A stretch of DNA of 64,000 nt from Parasphingorhabdus sp. SCSIO 66989 (GTDB taxonomy: Bacteria; Pseudomonadota; Alphaproteobacteria; Sphingomonadales; Sphingomonadaceae), in assembly GCF_032852305.1 (NCBI RefSeq), contig NZ_CP136594.1, forward strand, positions 372,001 to 436,000. Reading direction: 5' to 3'. Both the position numbers and the translations under genes were made by a program. Below are positions 51,377-59,498 of this stretch, one piece after another (the first letter of the stretch is position 1; every line of letters starts with the position of its first letter). The notes beneath the pieces are model-generated. The model worked only from the letters and a program-made list of their open reading frames with translations. It searched no databases and had not been told where the DNA came from.

Positions 51377-52509
51377 GTAAAGCGGCAGAGCTAGAGGATT
51401 TTGCGCTTTATGGCGGCCCTGTCAAAGCCGAGGTTATTCTCGACGGCAAAGAGGTCGTGAATTACGGCGGTTGCTCCTATCTCGGACTGACCGGTCATCC
51501 TGTTGCTGAAGCCGCTGCCACCAAGGCGCTTGAGCAATATGGCTTGGCCGCCAGCATCGCCAGAGCCTATGGTGTCGCCAATCCGGTGCTGCTTGAGCTG
51601 GAACAGGTCGCAGCGCGGTTCTTTGGCACCGAGGCCGCCTTTTGTGCCGCAGCGGGCTATTTGGCTTCACCTTTGGCGATCAGCGCCCTTACCGACACGA
51701 ATACGCGTCTCTATGTTGATCAGGTCTGCCACCATAGCCTCGTCTTCGGTGCGCAGGCGACAGGTCAGCCGATAGAGCGTTACACTCATAATCTTGGCTG
51801 GGACGATCCCGAAGCGCTCCGCGATTTTGTGCTGCAAACCCTGCGTCCCGGCGAAAAGCCGCTCTTCGCCATGGACGGCATAACCGGGTTGCTGGGCGAC
51901 ATATCCCCGGTGCCGGAGTTCGTCCGGCTTGCCGATGAATTTGATGGCATTGTCTATGTTGATGACGCCCATGCGGTTGGTGTCCTGGGCGACAATGGCA
52001 GAGGCACCGCAGAATATTTTGGCATAGACAGCGACCGGGTATGTTTCGGCGCAACCTTTTCCAAGGCGCTGGGCGGGCTTGGTGGCGTGATCTTCGGCCC
52101 GGAACATTTTGTCGCGCGCGCGCGTAGCTCGGCGATGGCGAGGGGCTCCAATCTGGGCTCCATTCCCCATGCGGCGGCGGCGATCGCGCTGATGGAGCAT
52201 CTGATGGCGGATAAGGCACCGATCCAGAAACTGCATCGCAACATCCGGGTATTCAAGACTCTTTTGCAGGAATTGGGCGTGTCGCTGCCAGCCTTCCCGA
52301 CTTCAATCAGTTCCTTTGCCTTTGGCAGTTATGACGACCATGCCGCGATGCAGCGCAATCTTTTGCAAGACCATGGCATCTTTCTGTGCCATTCAAACTA
52401 TACCGGTGCCGGGCCGGAAGGGTTGATCAGGATCGCTGTTTTTGCCGATCATTCGGATGACCATCTTGATCACCTTATCCGCGCTCTGACACCCTATCTA
52501 TCAAAGTGA
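51373..52509 (+). CDS. Alpha-oxoamine synthase (BioF/KBL/ALAS-type)
   Basis: PLP enzyme of 378 aa from GTG 51373 with AGGAGAT upstream. Features: NYGGCSYLGLTGHP, YVDDAHAVGVLG (Asp197 and His200), and Lys231 in TFSKALGG. The family condenses an amino acid with an acyl-CoA or cleaves such products (KBL: 2-amino-3-oxobutyrate plus CoA to glycine and acetyl-CoA). No biotin or haem genes are near. Here the cleaving direction (thiolytic breakdown of an aminoketone) or an acyl transfer to an amino acid is possible. GTGA overlap on both sides. Specific role unknown. Confidence 0.86.
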   Translation: MSKAAELEDFALYGGPVKAEVILDGKEVVNYGGCSYLGLTGHPVAEAAATKALEQYGLAASIARAYGVANPVLLELEQVAARFFGTEAAFCAAAGYLASPLAISALTDTNTRLYVDQVCHHSLVFGAQATGQPIERYTHNLGWDDPEALRDFVLQTLRPGEKPLFAMDGITGLLGDISPVPEFVRLADEFDGIVYVDDAHAVGVLGDNGRGTAEYFGIDSDRVCFGATFSKALGGLGGVIFGPEHFVARARSSAMARGSNLGSIPHAAAAIALMEHLMADKAPIQKLHRNIRVFKTLLQELGVSLPAFPTSISSFAFGSYDDHAAMQRNLLQDHGIFLCHSNYTGAGPEGLIRIAVFADHSDDHLDHLIRALTPYLSK

Positions 52510-54911
52510 GCTCAGTGACCATGACCACCCATGCCGAGATCAAGACGCTCGAAGAGCTTGAGCGGACCATTCGCTGGCTCGCCTGCTGGACTATCCATAA
52601 TGCCAACCATCTGCGTGAAAAGGATGTAGTGAAAGTGGGCGGGCATCAGGCGTCCTGTGCCTCAATGACCGCAATCATGGCGGCGCTCTATTTCAAGGTC
52701 TTGCGCCCGGAGGACCGGGTTGCGGTCAAGCCGCATGCATCTCCGGTCTTCCATGCGATTCAATATCTTGCTGGCAACCAGACGCGCGAGGCTCTTGAAG
52801 CCTTTCGCGGTTATGGCGGTGCACAGTCTTATCCGAGCAGAACCAAGGACCGTGACGATGTCGATTTCTCCACCGGGTCGGTCGGGCTGGGCGTGGCGAT
52901 CACCGCCTTTGCCTCGATGATTCAGGACTACATCACCGCCAAATCATGGGGGACCGAGCAGCAATTGGGCCGCATGATCGCGCTGGTGGGTGACGCCGAA
53001 CTTGACGAGGGTAATGTCTATGAATGTCTGCAGGAGGGGTGGAAACACGATCTCAGAAACTGCTGGTGGATCATCGACTATAACCGTCAGTCGCTCGATG
53101 GCGTGGTTCAGGAAGGCCTGTGGGAGCGCATAGAGGCGATCTTCGGTGCCTTTGGCTGGGATGTGGTCAAGATCAAATATGGCGCGCTGCAGCGGGCCGC
53201 CTTTGAGGAGCCCGGTGGCGAGGCTCTGAGAACATGGATCGACGCCTGCCCCAATCAGCTCTATTCGGCACTATGCTATCAGGGCGGCGCGGCATGGCGT
53301 GCCCGGCTTCAGGACGAGATTGGCGATCAGGGTGATGTTTCGGCACTGCTGGAGCGCCGATCCGATGAGGAGCTGGGGGCCCTTATGGCCAATCTCGGCG
53401 GCCATTGTGTCGGCACATTGCTCGAGACGTTTCAGTCCATCGACCATGATCGGCCGACCTGCTTCCTGGCCTATACCATCAAAGGCTGGGGCACGCCGCT
53501 TGCCGGCCACAAGGACAATCATGCCGGTTTGATGACGGTATCGCAGATGCGGGAATTTCAGGCTGATATGGGCGTCGCCGAAGGCGTTGAATGGGAACCC
53601 TATGCCGGGATTGCCGATAAAGCCGCCGCCGAGGGCATGATGGCGTCAGCGCCTTTCTTCTCGCAGGGAACCAGACGCTATAAGGCTCCCGTGCTGGAAG
53701 CAGGGGATACCATCTGGTTGGAAGACCGGGAGCTTTCCACCCAGGCGGGTTTCGGCAAGATCCTCGATCAGATCGCGAAGTCGGACTCACAGCTTTCGGA
53801 CCGCCTGCTGACCATGTCGCCCGATGTCACCGTGTCCACCAATCTCGGGCCATGGGTGAACCGTCGCGGCCTGTTTGCGCGCGAAGCCAGTGCAGACACC
53901 TTCCGGGTCGAGAAGATTCCATCGACCCAGAAATGGAGCTTCGGGCCCGATGGCCAGCATATTGAGCTCGGGATTGCAGAGATGAACCTGTTTCTGCTGC
54001 TCGGCGCGGCAGGGCTATCGCATTCGCTTTTCAAGGAGCGGTTGATCCCTGTCGGCACCGTTTATGATCCCTTTGTCGCGCGCGGTCTCGATGCGCTCAA
54101 CTATGCCTGTTATCAGGATGCGCGCTTCATCATCGCAGGCACGCCGTCCGGCGTCACGCTCGCACCTGAAGGCGGCGCGCACCAGTCAATCGGCTCACAG
54201 CTAATCGGGATCAGCCAGGATGGTCTGACATCGTTTGAACCGGCGTTTCTTGATGAATTGTCGGTCATTCTCAACTGGTCGTTCGACTATCTGCAACGCG
54301 ATGGCGATTCCGATCCCGACGAGCGCACATGGCTGCGCGATGAAACAGGCGGATCGGTCTATCTGCGACTGACCACGCGTCCGATAGAACAACCCCGCTC
54401 ACGCCGCGACGACCCCGCCTTCCAGCAGGGTGTGATTGATGGTGCCTATTGGTGGCGGCCGCCCGGACCGAATACCGAGCTGGTTATCGCCTATCAGGGC
54501 TGCCTCGCACCCGAGGCGATAGAAGCCGCAGGGCGCATTGCCAATGACCGGCGTGATATTGCGGTACTCGCTCTCACTTCCGCTGACCGCCTGGGTGCCG
54601 GCTGGTTCGCTGCCCAGCGCGCCAGAAGACGCGGCAACAGCAATGCCAGCTGCCATGTCGAACGCCTGCTCGGTGCGGTGCCGAAACATGCCACCATCAT
54701 CAGCGTAACCGATGGCCACCCGGCAACGCTCGGCTGGCTTGGCGCAGTTCAAGGTCATCGCCAAGTCCCTCTCGGCGTCGAGCATTTCGGTCAAACCGGA
54801 ACAGTCGATGACCTCTACCGTCACTTCGGCCTCGACGCAGACGCGATAGTCTCCGCCGCCCAGAACCTTATGCCCGGCCGACCGATCAGAGGCCTTTCAA
54901 GCGTGGTCTAG
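52506..54911 (+). CDS. Transketolase/AceE-like thiamine-diphosphate enzyme
   Basis: ThDP-dependent enzyme of 801 aa in the transketolase/homodimeric E1 (AceE) lineage. Start is GTG 52506 (ATG 52521 possible). The N-terminal domain has GGHQASCAS (near 45-53), HASPVFHAIQYL and the ThDP motif GDAELDEGN (162-170, GDA in place of GDG) ending in DYNRQS. A pyrimidine-binding domain (about 410-640) and a transketolase C domain (about 660-800, HFGQTGTVDDLYRHFG) follow. No E2/E3 or transaldolase neighbours exist, so it is neither a standard PDH nor a pentose-phosphate enzyme. It is the last gene of the operon. Confidence 0.85.
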   Translation: MSSVTMTTHAEIKTLEELERTIRWLACWTIHNANHLREKDVVKVGGHQASCASMTAIMAALYFKVLRPEDRVAVKPHASPVFHAIQYLAGNQTREALEAFRGYGGAQSYPSRTKDRDDVDFSTGSVGLGVAITAFASMIQDYITAKSWGTEQQLGRMIALVGDAELDEGNVYECLQEGWKHDLRNCWWIIDYNRQSLDGVVQEGLWERIEAIFGAFGWDVVKIKYGALQRAAFEEPGGEALRTWIDACPNQLYSALCYQGGAAWRARLQDEIGDQGDVSALLERRSDEELGALMANLGGHCVGTLLETFQSIDHDRPTCFLAYTIKGWGTPLAGHKDNHAGLMTVSQMREFQADMGVAEGVEWEPYAGIADKAAAEGMMASAPFFSQGTRRYKAPVLEAGDTIWLEDRELSTQAGFGKILDQIAKSDSQLSDRLLTMSPDVTVSTNLGPWVNRRGLFAREASADTFRVEKIPSTQKWSFGPDGQHIELGIAEMNLFLLLGAAGLSHSLFKERLIPVGTVYDPFVARGLDALNYACYQDARFIIAGTPSGVTLAPEGGAHQSIGSQLIGISQDGLTSFEPAFLDELSVILNWSFDYLQRDGDSDPDERTWLRDETGGSVYLRLTTRPIEQPRSRRDDPAFQQGVIDGAYWWRPPGPNTELVIAYQGCLAPEAIEAAGRIANDRRDIAVLALTSADRLGAGWFAAQRARRRGNSNASCHVERLLGAVPKHATIISVTDGHPATLGWLGAVQGHRQVPLGVEHFGQTGTVDDLYRHFGLDADAIVSAAQNLMPGRPIRGLSSVV

Positions 54912-54988
54912 GAGATGTGAGCACCATCGGCTTGGCGGGGCAGGCAACCATGGGCGTTTTGAAAGATGCCATCATGCTCACGCATCAA

Positions 54989-56107
54989 TCAATCATAGCG
55001 TCCTAGAAAGCGCAGCACGGGCGACAGGTCTATGCCTTCGGCCTTGAGCCAGTCGTGATTGAATATCGTGCTGTCATAGCGCGCGCCGCTGTCACAGATC
55101 AGGGTTACCAGACTTCCCGATTGTCCGTTTGCCACCATCTCTTCAGCAAGGGCTAGCGTAGCAAACATGTTGAGCCCGGTAGACCCGCCGACACGGCGCC
55201 CAAGCTTCTGGGAAAGCCAGTGCGTGGTGGCGATGCTGGCGGCATCAGACACGCGGATCATGCGATCCACAACGCTGGGGATAAAGGACGGCTCGAGCCG
55301 GGGTCGTCCGACCCCTTCAAGACGCGAAGGTCCGCATTCGGGAGGAACCGAACCAGGCTCCTCAAATCCGTTGAAGAAAACCGAGCCTTCCGGATCGGCG
55401 ACGCATAGCTGCGTATTGCCATATTGCTCGGGCCGATAGCGAATGAAGCGGCCAATGGTCGCCGAGGTGCCACCGGTGCCGGCACCGACCACAATCCATG
55501 AAGGGGCGGGGTTCGGCTCTCGGTCCATTTGCTGGAACAGGCTTTTGGCAATATTGTTGTTGCCGCGCCAGTCGGTCGCGCGTTCTGCAAAGGTGAACTG
55601 ATCCATATAATAGCCGCCATGCGCGCGGGCTATCGCCTCGGCATGATCATAGATGGCAGAGCCCGGGGCAAACTCACAGCGCCCCCCGAAATGCTCTATC
55701 TCGGCTATTTTGGCAGGGCTCGTGCTCTCGGGAACAACGGCCACCAGCTCGAGCCCCAGCAGGCGCGCAAAATACGCCTCGGAAATCGCGGTCGAGCCCG
55801 ATGACGCTTCGACGATCAATGTCTCGGGCCCGATCTTGCCATTGCACAGGCCATAGAGAAACAACGAGCGCGCAAGGCGGTGCTTCAGACTGCCGGTCGG
55901 GTGGGTCGACTCATCCTTCAGGTAAATGTCTATCCCGGGAAGAGAAGCGATTGGGAATTTCAGCAAGTGGGTATCGGCCGAACGATGAAAATCCGCCTCA
56001 ATCAGGCTGACTGCGCGCTTGATCCACTCACGATCAGTTGCACCGATGGTATCGCTGCAACATGCATCGCCCAGAATGGCATTTTCAAAGACGCTCTCAC
56101 GCATCAT
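54989..56107 (-). CDS. PLP-dependent cysteine synthase/desulfhydrase-like protein
   Basis: Fold-type II PLP enzyme of 372 aa. Lys75 in PTGSLKHRLA binds PLP. EASSGSTAI is the substrate loop, and VVGAGTGGTSATIGR binds the phosphate. The N-terminal extension (1-45) and the SLKH (not SxKD) motif resemble the Cds1-type cysteine desulfhydrase group more than CysK. It may break down Cys or release an amino group from dehydroamino acids, but this is unproven. It is convergent to the ThDP gene (77-nt gap) and ends the cluster before tRNA-Ser. Confidence 0.84.
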   Translation of the reverse strand: MMRESVFENAILGDACCSDTIGATDREWIKRAVSLIEADFHRSADTHLLKFPIASLPGIDIYLKDESTHPTGSLKHRLARSLFLYGLCNGKIGPETLIVEASSGSTAISEAYFARLLGLELVAVVPESTSPAKIAEIEHFGGRCEFAPGSAIYDHAEAIARAHGGYYMDQFTFAERATDWRGNNNIAKSLFQQMDREPNPAPSWIVVGAGTGGTSATIGRFIRYRPEQYGNTQLCVADPEGSVFFNGFEEPGSVPPECGPSRLEGVGRPRLEPSFIPSVVDRMIRVSDAASIATTHWLSQKLGRRVGGSTGLNMFATLALAEEMVANGQSGSLVTLICDSGARYDSTIFNHDWLKAEGIDLSPVLRFLGRYD

Positions 56108-56263
56108 TGGACTCCGCTAACTTAAATTCGTCTGCGCGTCAGTCGCGCCTCGGCTTTGCGAAATCACCTAGGCGTGTGCGCACACCATGTCTCGCGTTTT
56201 CTTCAGGGCCATCCACGATCGCTCGGTTCGTAGGCGAGGCAGCTGAATATGATACACGAAAAA
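56108..56263. other. Gap between the PLP enzyme gene and tRNA-Ser
   Basis: 156 nt without an ORF or repeat I can recognise. It should carry the promoter of the minus-strand PLP enzyme gene. Beyond the tRNA, an 8-nt perfect inverted repeat (CCTGAAGC at 56362-56369 and GCTTCAGG at 56374-56381, 4-nt loop) lies just upstream of the tRNA start; its role is unclear. Confidence 0.4.
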
Positions 56264-56354
56264 TGGCGGACACGGTGGGATTCGAACCCACGATACGGGG
56301 TTACCGTATACACACTTTCCAGGCGTGCGCCTTCGACCACTCGGCCACGTGTCC
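56264..56354 (-). tRNA. tRNA-Ser (GGA anticodon)
   Basis: A 91-nt class II tRNA on the minus strand. Acceptor arms GGACACG (56354-56348) and CGTGTCC (near 56268-56274) pair fully; the discriminator base is G and CCA is encoded (56264-56266). The anticodon loop CTGGAAA carries GGA, and a long variable arm (TACGGTAAC...CGTA) is present. The T-arm is GGTTCGAATCC. It reads TCC/TCT codons. Its 3' end points to the accessory cluster. Confidence 0.95.
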
Positions 56355-56454
56355 CCAAGACCCTGAAGCTGTTGCTTCAGGACAAAAAGCTTGGGCGCGT
56401 CTAGCGGTGAATTGACTCTTTCGCAAGGGCGGTAAATCGCATAGCCTTCACCTC

Positions 56455-57504
56455 ATGCAAAAAACCCTGTTTTCCCTCGCCGCGCTGTCGCTTTGTCTTT
56501 CCTCCACTGGCCTGAGGGCGCAGGAGGAACCGATAGAGGCCGCGCCTTCGCCTGGGCAGATTGTTGCGCAGGCCGGGCCGGAGGAATGGGTGGCGATTGC
56601 TGCGGATGATCTGCTGGTGATGGACTTGGCGCCTGATGCCGAGAGCAATGAACGCCGCGTGATTATCCAGCTCATGCCGCCGCCATTCAGCCAGGGCTGG
56701 ATCCGCAATATCCGCAAACTGGCAGCGGCGCGTTGGTGGGATGGTACGAGCGTCAACCGGGTGCAGGACAATTATGTCGTGCAATGGGGTGATGCCGATT
56801 ATGATAATCCGGAAAGTGAGGGTGCGGCGAAGAGTTTGCCGGATGATCTGAGTACGGTATCTGAAGAATCATATACAACAGATTATGTTAGCATTCATGC
56901 TTCAGCCACAGGCGTCGCCGCGACGAATCCCGCTGCTAAATGGGCTGCAACGGCGTCCGATACATCTTCGACCCAGCCTGATGTTGCTAATCGCAAATGG
57001 AATAAGCGGGACGCTTATGCTGAATGGGTTCAGCTCTATAAAGGCTGGCCATTTGCTGCAGGAGGGAATGTCGACAATCCGAAATTCTGGCCCGCTCACT
57101 GCTACGGCATGGTCGGCGTTGGCCGCAATCTCTCGCCCGATACCGGCACCGGAGCAGAGCTATACACCGTGATCGGCCACGCGCCGCGGCATCTGGATCG
57201 TAATATTGCGCTGGTAGGGCGGATTATTGAGGGGATGGAGCATCTCTCCAGCCTGCCGCGCGGCAAGGGGCAGTTGGGCTTTTATGAAGACCCGGCCAAG
57301 CGGGTGCCGATTGTCTCGGTGCGGCTGGGCAGTGATCTGCCTAAGGCCGACCAGCCGCAATTTGAATATCTCGATACCGAAGGCGAGACTTTTGCCCGCT
57401 ATGCCGAGGCCCGGGCCAATCGCCGTGATCCGTTTTTCAATGTCCCTGCCGGTGGTGCGGATATCTGCAATATTCCGGTCCCGGTCCGGCGGGTTGCTGA
57501 ATGA
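56455..57504 (+). CDS. Cyclophilin-type peptidyl-prolyl isomerase, exported
   Basis: Periplasmic prolyl isomerase of 349 aa with a signal peptide (1-22, GLRAQ). The cyclophilin fold begins at VIIQLMPPPFSQGWIRNIRKL and WWDGTSVNRVQDNYVVQWGD (near 75-105), is interrupted by a long insert (about 110-190), and resumes with HCYGMVGVGRNLSPDTGTGAELY and IALVGRIIEGMEHLSSLPRG. The insert is typical of sphingomonad relatives. Some canonical active-site residues are altered, so activity is likely but unproven. Monocistronic; a REP element follows. Confidence 0.87.
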   Translation: MQKTLFSLAALSLCLSSTGLRAQEEPIEAAPSPGQIVAQAGPEEWVAIAADDLLVMDLAPDAESNERRVIIQLMPPPFSQGWIRNIRKLAAARWWDGTSVNRVQDNYVVQWGDADYDNPESEGAAKSLPDDLSTVSEESYTTDYVSIHASATGVAATNPAAKWAATASDTSSTQPDVANRKWNKRDAYAEWVQLYKGWPFAAGGNVDNPKFWPAHCYGMVGVGRNLSPDTGTGAELYTVIGHAPRHLDRNIALVGRIIEGMEHLSSLPRGKGQLGFYEDPAKRVPIVSVRLGSDLPKADQPQFEYLDTEGETFARYAEARANRRDPFFNVPAGGADICNIPVPVRRVAE

Positions 57505-57519
57505 GACCGGCCTCTTACT

Positions 57520-57601
57520 TCGTCATGCTGAACTTGTTTCAGCATCTCGGGCCAATTTGCACCAAGTCTATGAAGATCCTGAAACGAGTTCAGGATGACG
57601 A
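57520..57601. repeat. REP-type palindromic repeat
   Basis: The 28-nt arms 57520-57547 and 57574-57601 are inverted copies with three mismatches, built on GTCATGCTGAAC-TGTTTCAG. A common sphingomonad intergenic repeat. It ends 9 nt before the DUF1905 start. Confidence 0.75.
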
Positions 57602-57609
57602 GAATGGGG

Positions 57610-57936
57610 ATGGATAGCTTTGAAGCTGAAGCCGAGCTTTGGATTTGGCACCCGGAGACCGGGAAGGGCAGTTGGCATTTTCTGACTATCTCTGGAGACA
57701 CTGCCAAGGCGATCAGCGACGCGGCGGTTATCAATCGGCTGGAACTGGGCCTGCCCAAAAAGCGCGGCTGGGGCGCGGTGAAGGTTGAGGCGGCGATTGG
57801 TGATACGGTTTGGCAGACTTCGCTGTTTCCGCTCAGCAAGACCGGGGAGTTTATGCTTCCGGTCAAGGCGGCTGTGCGTAAGGCGGAGGGTGTTGTTGTC
57901 GGGGATAAGCTTCGGGTTTTGCTCAAGTTGATATGA
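57610..57936 (+). CDS. DUF1905 family protein
   Basis: Small protein of 108 aa from ATG 57610 (ATG 57604 or 57595 possible, but the latter lies inside the REP repeat). FEAEAELWIWHPETGKGSWHF at the N-terminus, RGWGAVKVEAAIGDTVWQTSLFP (about 57-79), and GEFMLPVKAAVRKAEGV match the DUF1905 beta-barrel fold. Function unknown; relatives are sometimes fused to YdeI/OmpD-associated domains. It stands alone between two repeats. Confidence 0.85.
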   Translation: MDSFEAEAELWIWHPETGKGSWHFLTISGDTAKAISDAAVINRLELGLPKKRGWGAVKVEAAIGDTVWQTSLFPLSKTGEFMLPVKAAVRKAEGVVVGDKLRVLLKLI

Positions 57937-57940
57937 TGTT

Positions 57941-58178
57941 GGTTTCATAAAAGCCACTAAGGGAAAAAGCATAAAGGGGTTGTGCTGTATTGCGCGCTAA
58001 TCTGATCTGACGCTGCCCTTTTGCGCGTTGAACCGTCGATAATGCTTTCCGTCCCCAAAAGGGGACGGAGATTCTATTGCCTCCTCTCCCCACAGATCAT
58101 CAAATGCGTTTGCGAGCCAAGGGATAGGCCAGACACACCCTCTTCTTCCCTTTTTCCCTTAGTGGTTTTTATGAAACC
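57941..58178. mobile_element. MITE-like element with 29-bp terminal inverted repeats
   Basis: The ends 57941-57969 and 58150-58178 are inverted copies with one mismatch (start GGTTTCATAAAA). The 238-bp element has no coding capacity. Its centre holds a perfect 9-bp hairpin (58048-58056 and 58061-58069, loop AAAA). No clear target duplication is seen. It fills most of the 382-nt gap between DUF1905 and ald; the rest is the ald promoter region, in which TTGCGC occurs twice. Confidence 0.65.
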
Positions 58179-58318
58179 TTTTCCAGCACGCTGTGGCCAC
58201 CCCACCCACCTCAGAAAATTGCGCATAAATTTCCATTTCTTGCGCTTTCGGATTCGCCAATTCGTCCAAAGCGGATTATAGCGAGTCCCGTCATCCTCCC
58301 CGGCTGAAGGACTTTTTT

Positions 58319-59431
58319 ATGCGCGTCGGTACCCCCAAGGAAATCAAGAATCACGAATATCGCGTCGGCCTGACGCCGGAAAGCGTGCGTGAGCTGGTTG
58401 AGCATGGCCATGAGGTGCAGGTCGAGCGATCCGCTGGTCTCGGCATTGGTGCCACCGATGAGCATTATCGTGAAGCTGGGGCGCAGCTGGTCGACAGCGC
58501 CGAGCAGCTTTTTGCCGAATGCGATATGGTGGTGAAGGTCAAGGAACCGCAGGCTGTCGAGCGCGCGATGCTGCGCGAGGGACAGATCCTCTATACCTAT
58601 CTCCACCTTGCGCCAGACCCGGAGCAGACGGCTGATCTGGTCAAATCGGGTGCCATCTGCATCGCCTATGAGACCGTCACCGGCAAGGGTGGTCTGCCGC
58701 TATTGAAGCCGATGAGTCAGGTCGCCGGGCGCATGTCAATTCAGGCCGGGGCCACAGCGTTGGAAAAAGCGCATGGCGGGCGTGGCGTATTGCTGGGTGG
58801 CGTGCCGGGTGTTTCCCCGGCCAAAGTGGCGGTGATCGGCGGCGGCGTGGTCGGCTTTAACGCGGCGCAGATGGCAGCGGGCCTTGGTGCCGATGTCACC
58901 ATATTGGATCGCGACCCCGATGTGCTCGAAAAACTCGGCAATTATTTTGAGGCGCGCGCCAAAACGCGTTTCTCCAATGTTGCCAATCTCGCTGAATGTG
59001 TGGCTGAGGCCGATCTTGTCATCGGCGCGGTGCTGATCCCCGGCGCGGCGGCGCCGAAGCTGGTGACACGCGATATGCTCTCGACGATGAAGCCGGGCGC
59101 GGTGCTTGCAGACGTGGCGATTGATCAGGGCGGCTGTTTCGAAACCTCGCACCCGACGACGCATGACGACCCGACCTATATTGTTGACGGCATTGTCCAT
59201 TATTGCGTCGCCAATATGCCGGGAGCTGTCTCGCGCACCTCGACCTATGCGCTTAACAATGTCACCCTGCCGCATGCGCTGCGCATTGCCGATCTCGGCT
59301 GGAAAGAGGCGATGCGGCATGATCCTGATCTTGCCGAGGGCCTGAATGTCTGGAACGGCCATATCACCTATGAAGCGGTGGCGCGCGATCTGGGCTATGC
59401 CTATAAATCGGTGGCCGAGGTGCTGGACTGA
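58319..59431 (+). CDS. ald: Alanine dehydrogenase
   Basis: NAD-dependent enzyme interconverting alanine and pyruvate plus ammonia, 370 aa, the normal size. [20 protein letters not shown] opens the catalytic domain, with Lys in VKVKEPQ and His in YTYLHLAP. The NAD-binding motif is [13 protein letters not shown] (near 179-191). [13 protein letters not shown] and [22 protein letters not shown] are signature blocks. A single gene; AAGGA lies upstream of ATG. Firm. Confidence 0.95.
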   Translation: MRVGTPKEIKNHEYRVGLTPESVRELVEHGHEVQVERSAGLGIGATDEHYREAGAQLVDSAEQLFAECDMVVKVKEPQAVERAMLREGQILYTYLHLAPDPEQTADLVKSGAICIAYETVTGKGGLPLLKPMSQVAGRMSIQAGATALEKAHGGRGVLLGGVPGVSPAKVAVIGGGVVGFNAAQMAAGLGADVTILDRDPDVLEKLGNYFEARAKTRFSNVANLAECVAEADLVIGAVLIPGAAAPKLVTRDMLSTMKPGAVLADVAIDQGGCFETSHPTTHDDPTYIVDGIVHYCVANMPGAVSRTSTYALNNVTLPHALRIADLGWKEAMRHDPDLAEGLNVWNGHITYEAVARDLGYAYKSVAEVLD

Positions 59432-59498
59432 TCGGCTAAGAGCATTACACTCTTCTCCAATGATCGGGCGAATCCCGGCGCACAGGAGAGGATGCATA

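Noticed and set aside
51373-52509. Alpha-oxoamine synthase as bioF
   Set aside because: No other biotin genes are present and the gene is in the middle of the catabolic operon.
52506-54911. ThDP enzyme as aceE of the pyruvate dehydrogenase complex
   Set aside because: No E2 or E3 gene follows, the protein is about 80 aa shorter than AceE, and the ThDP motif is altered.
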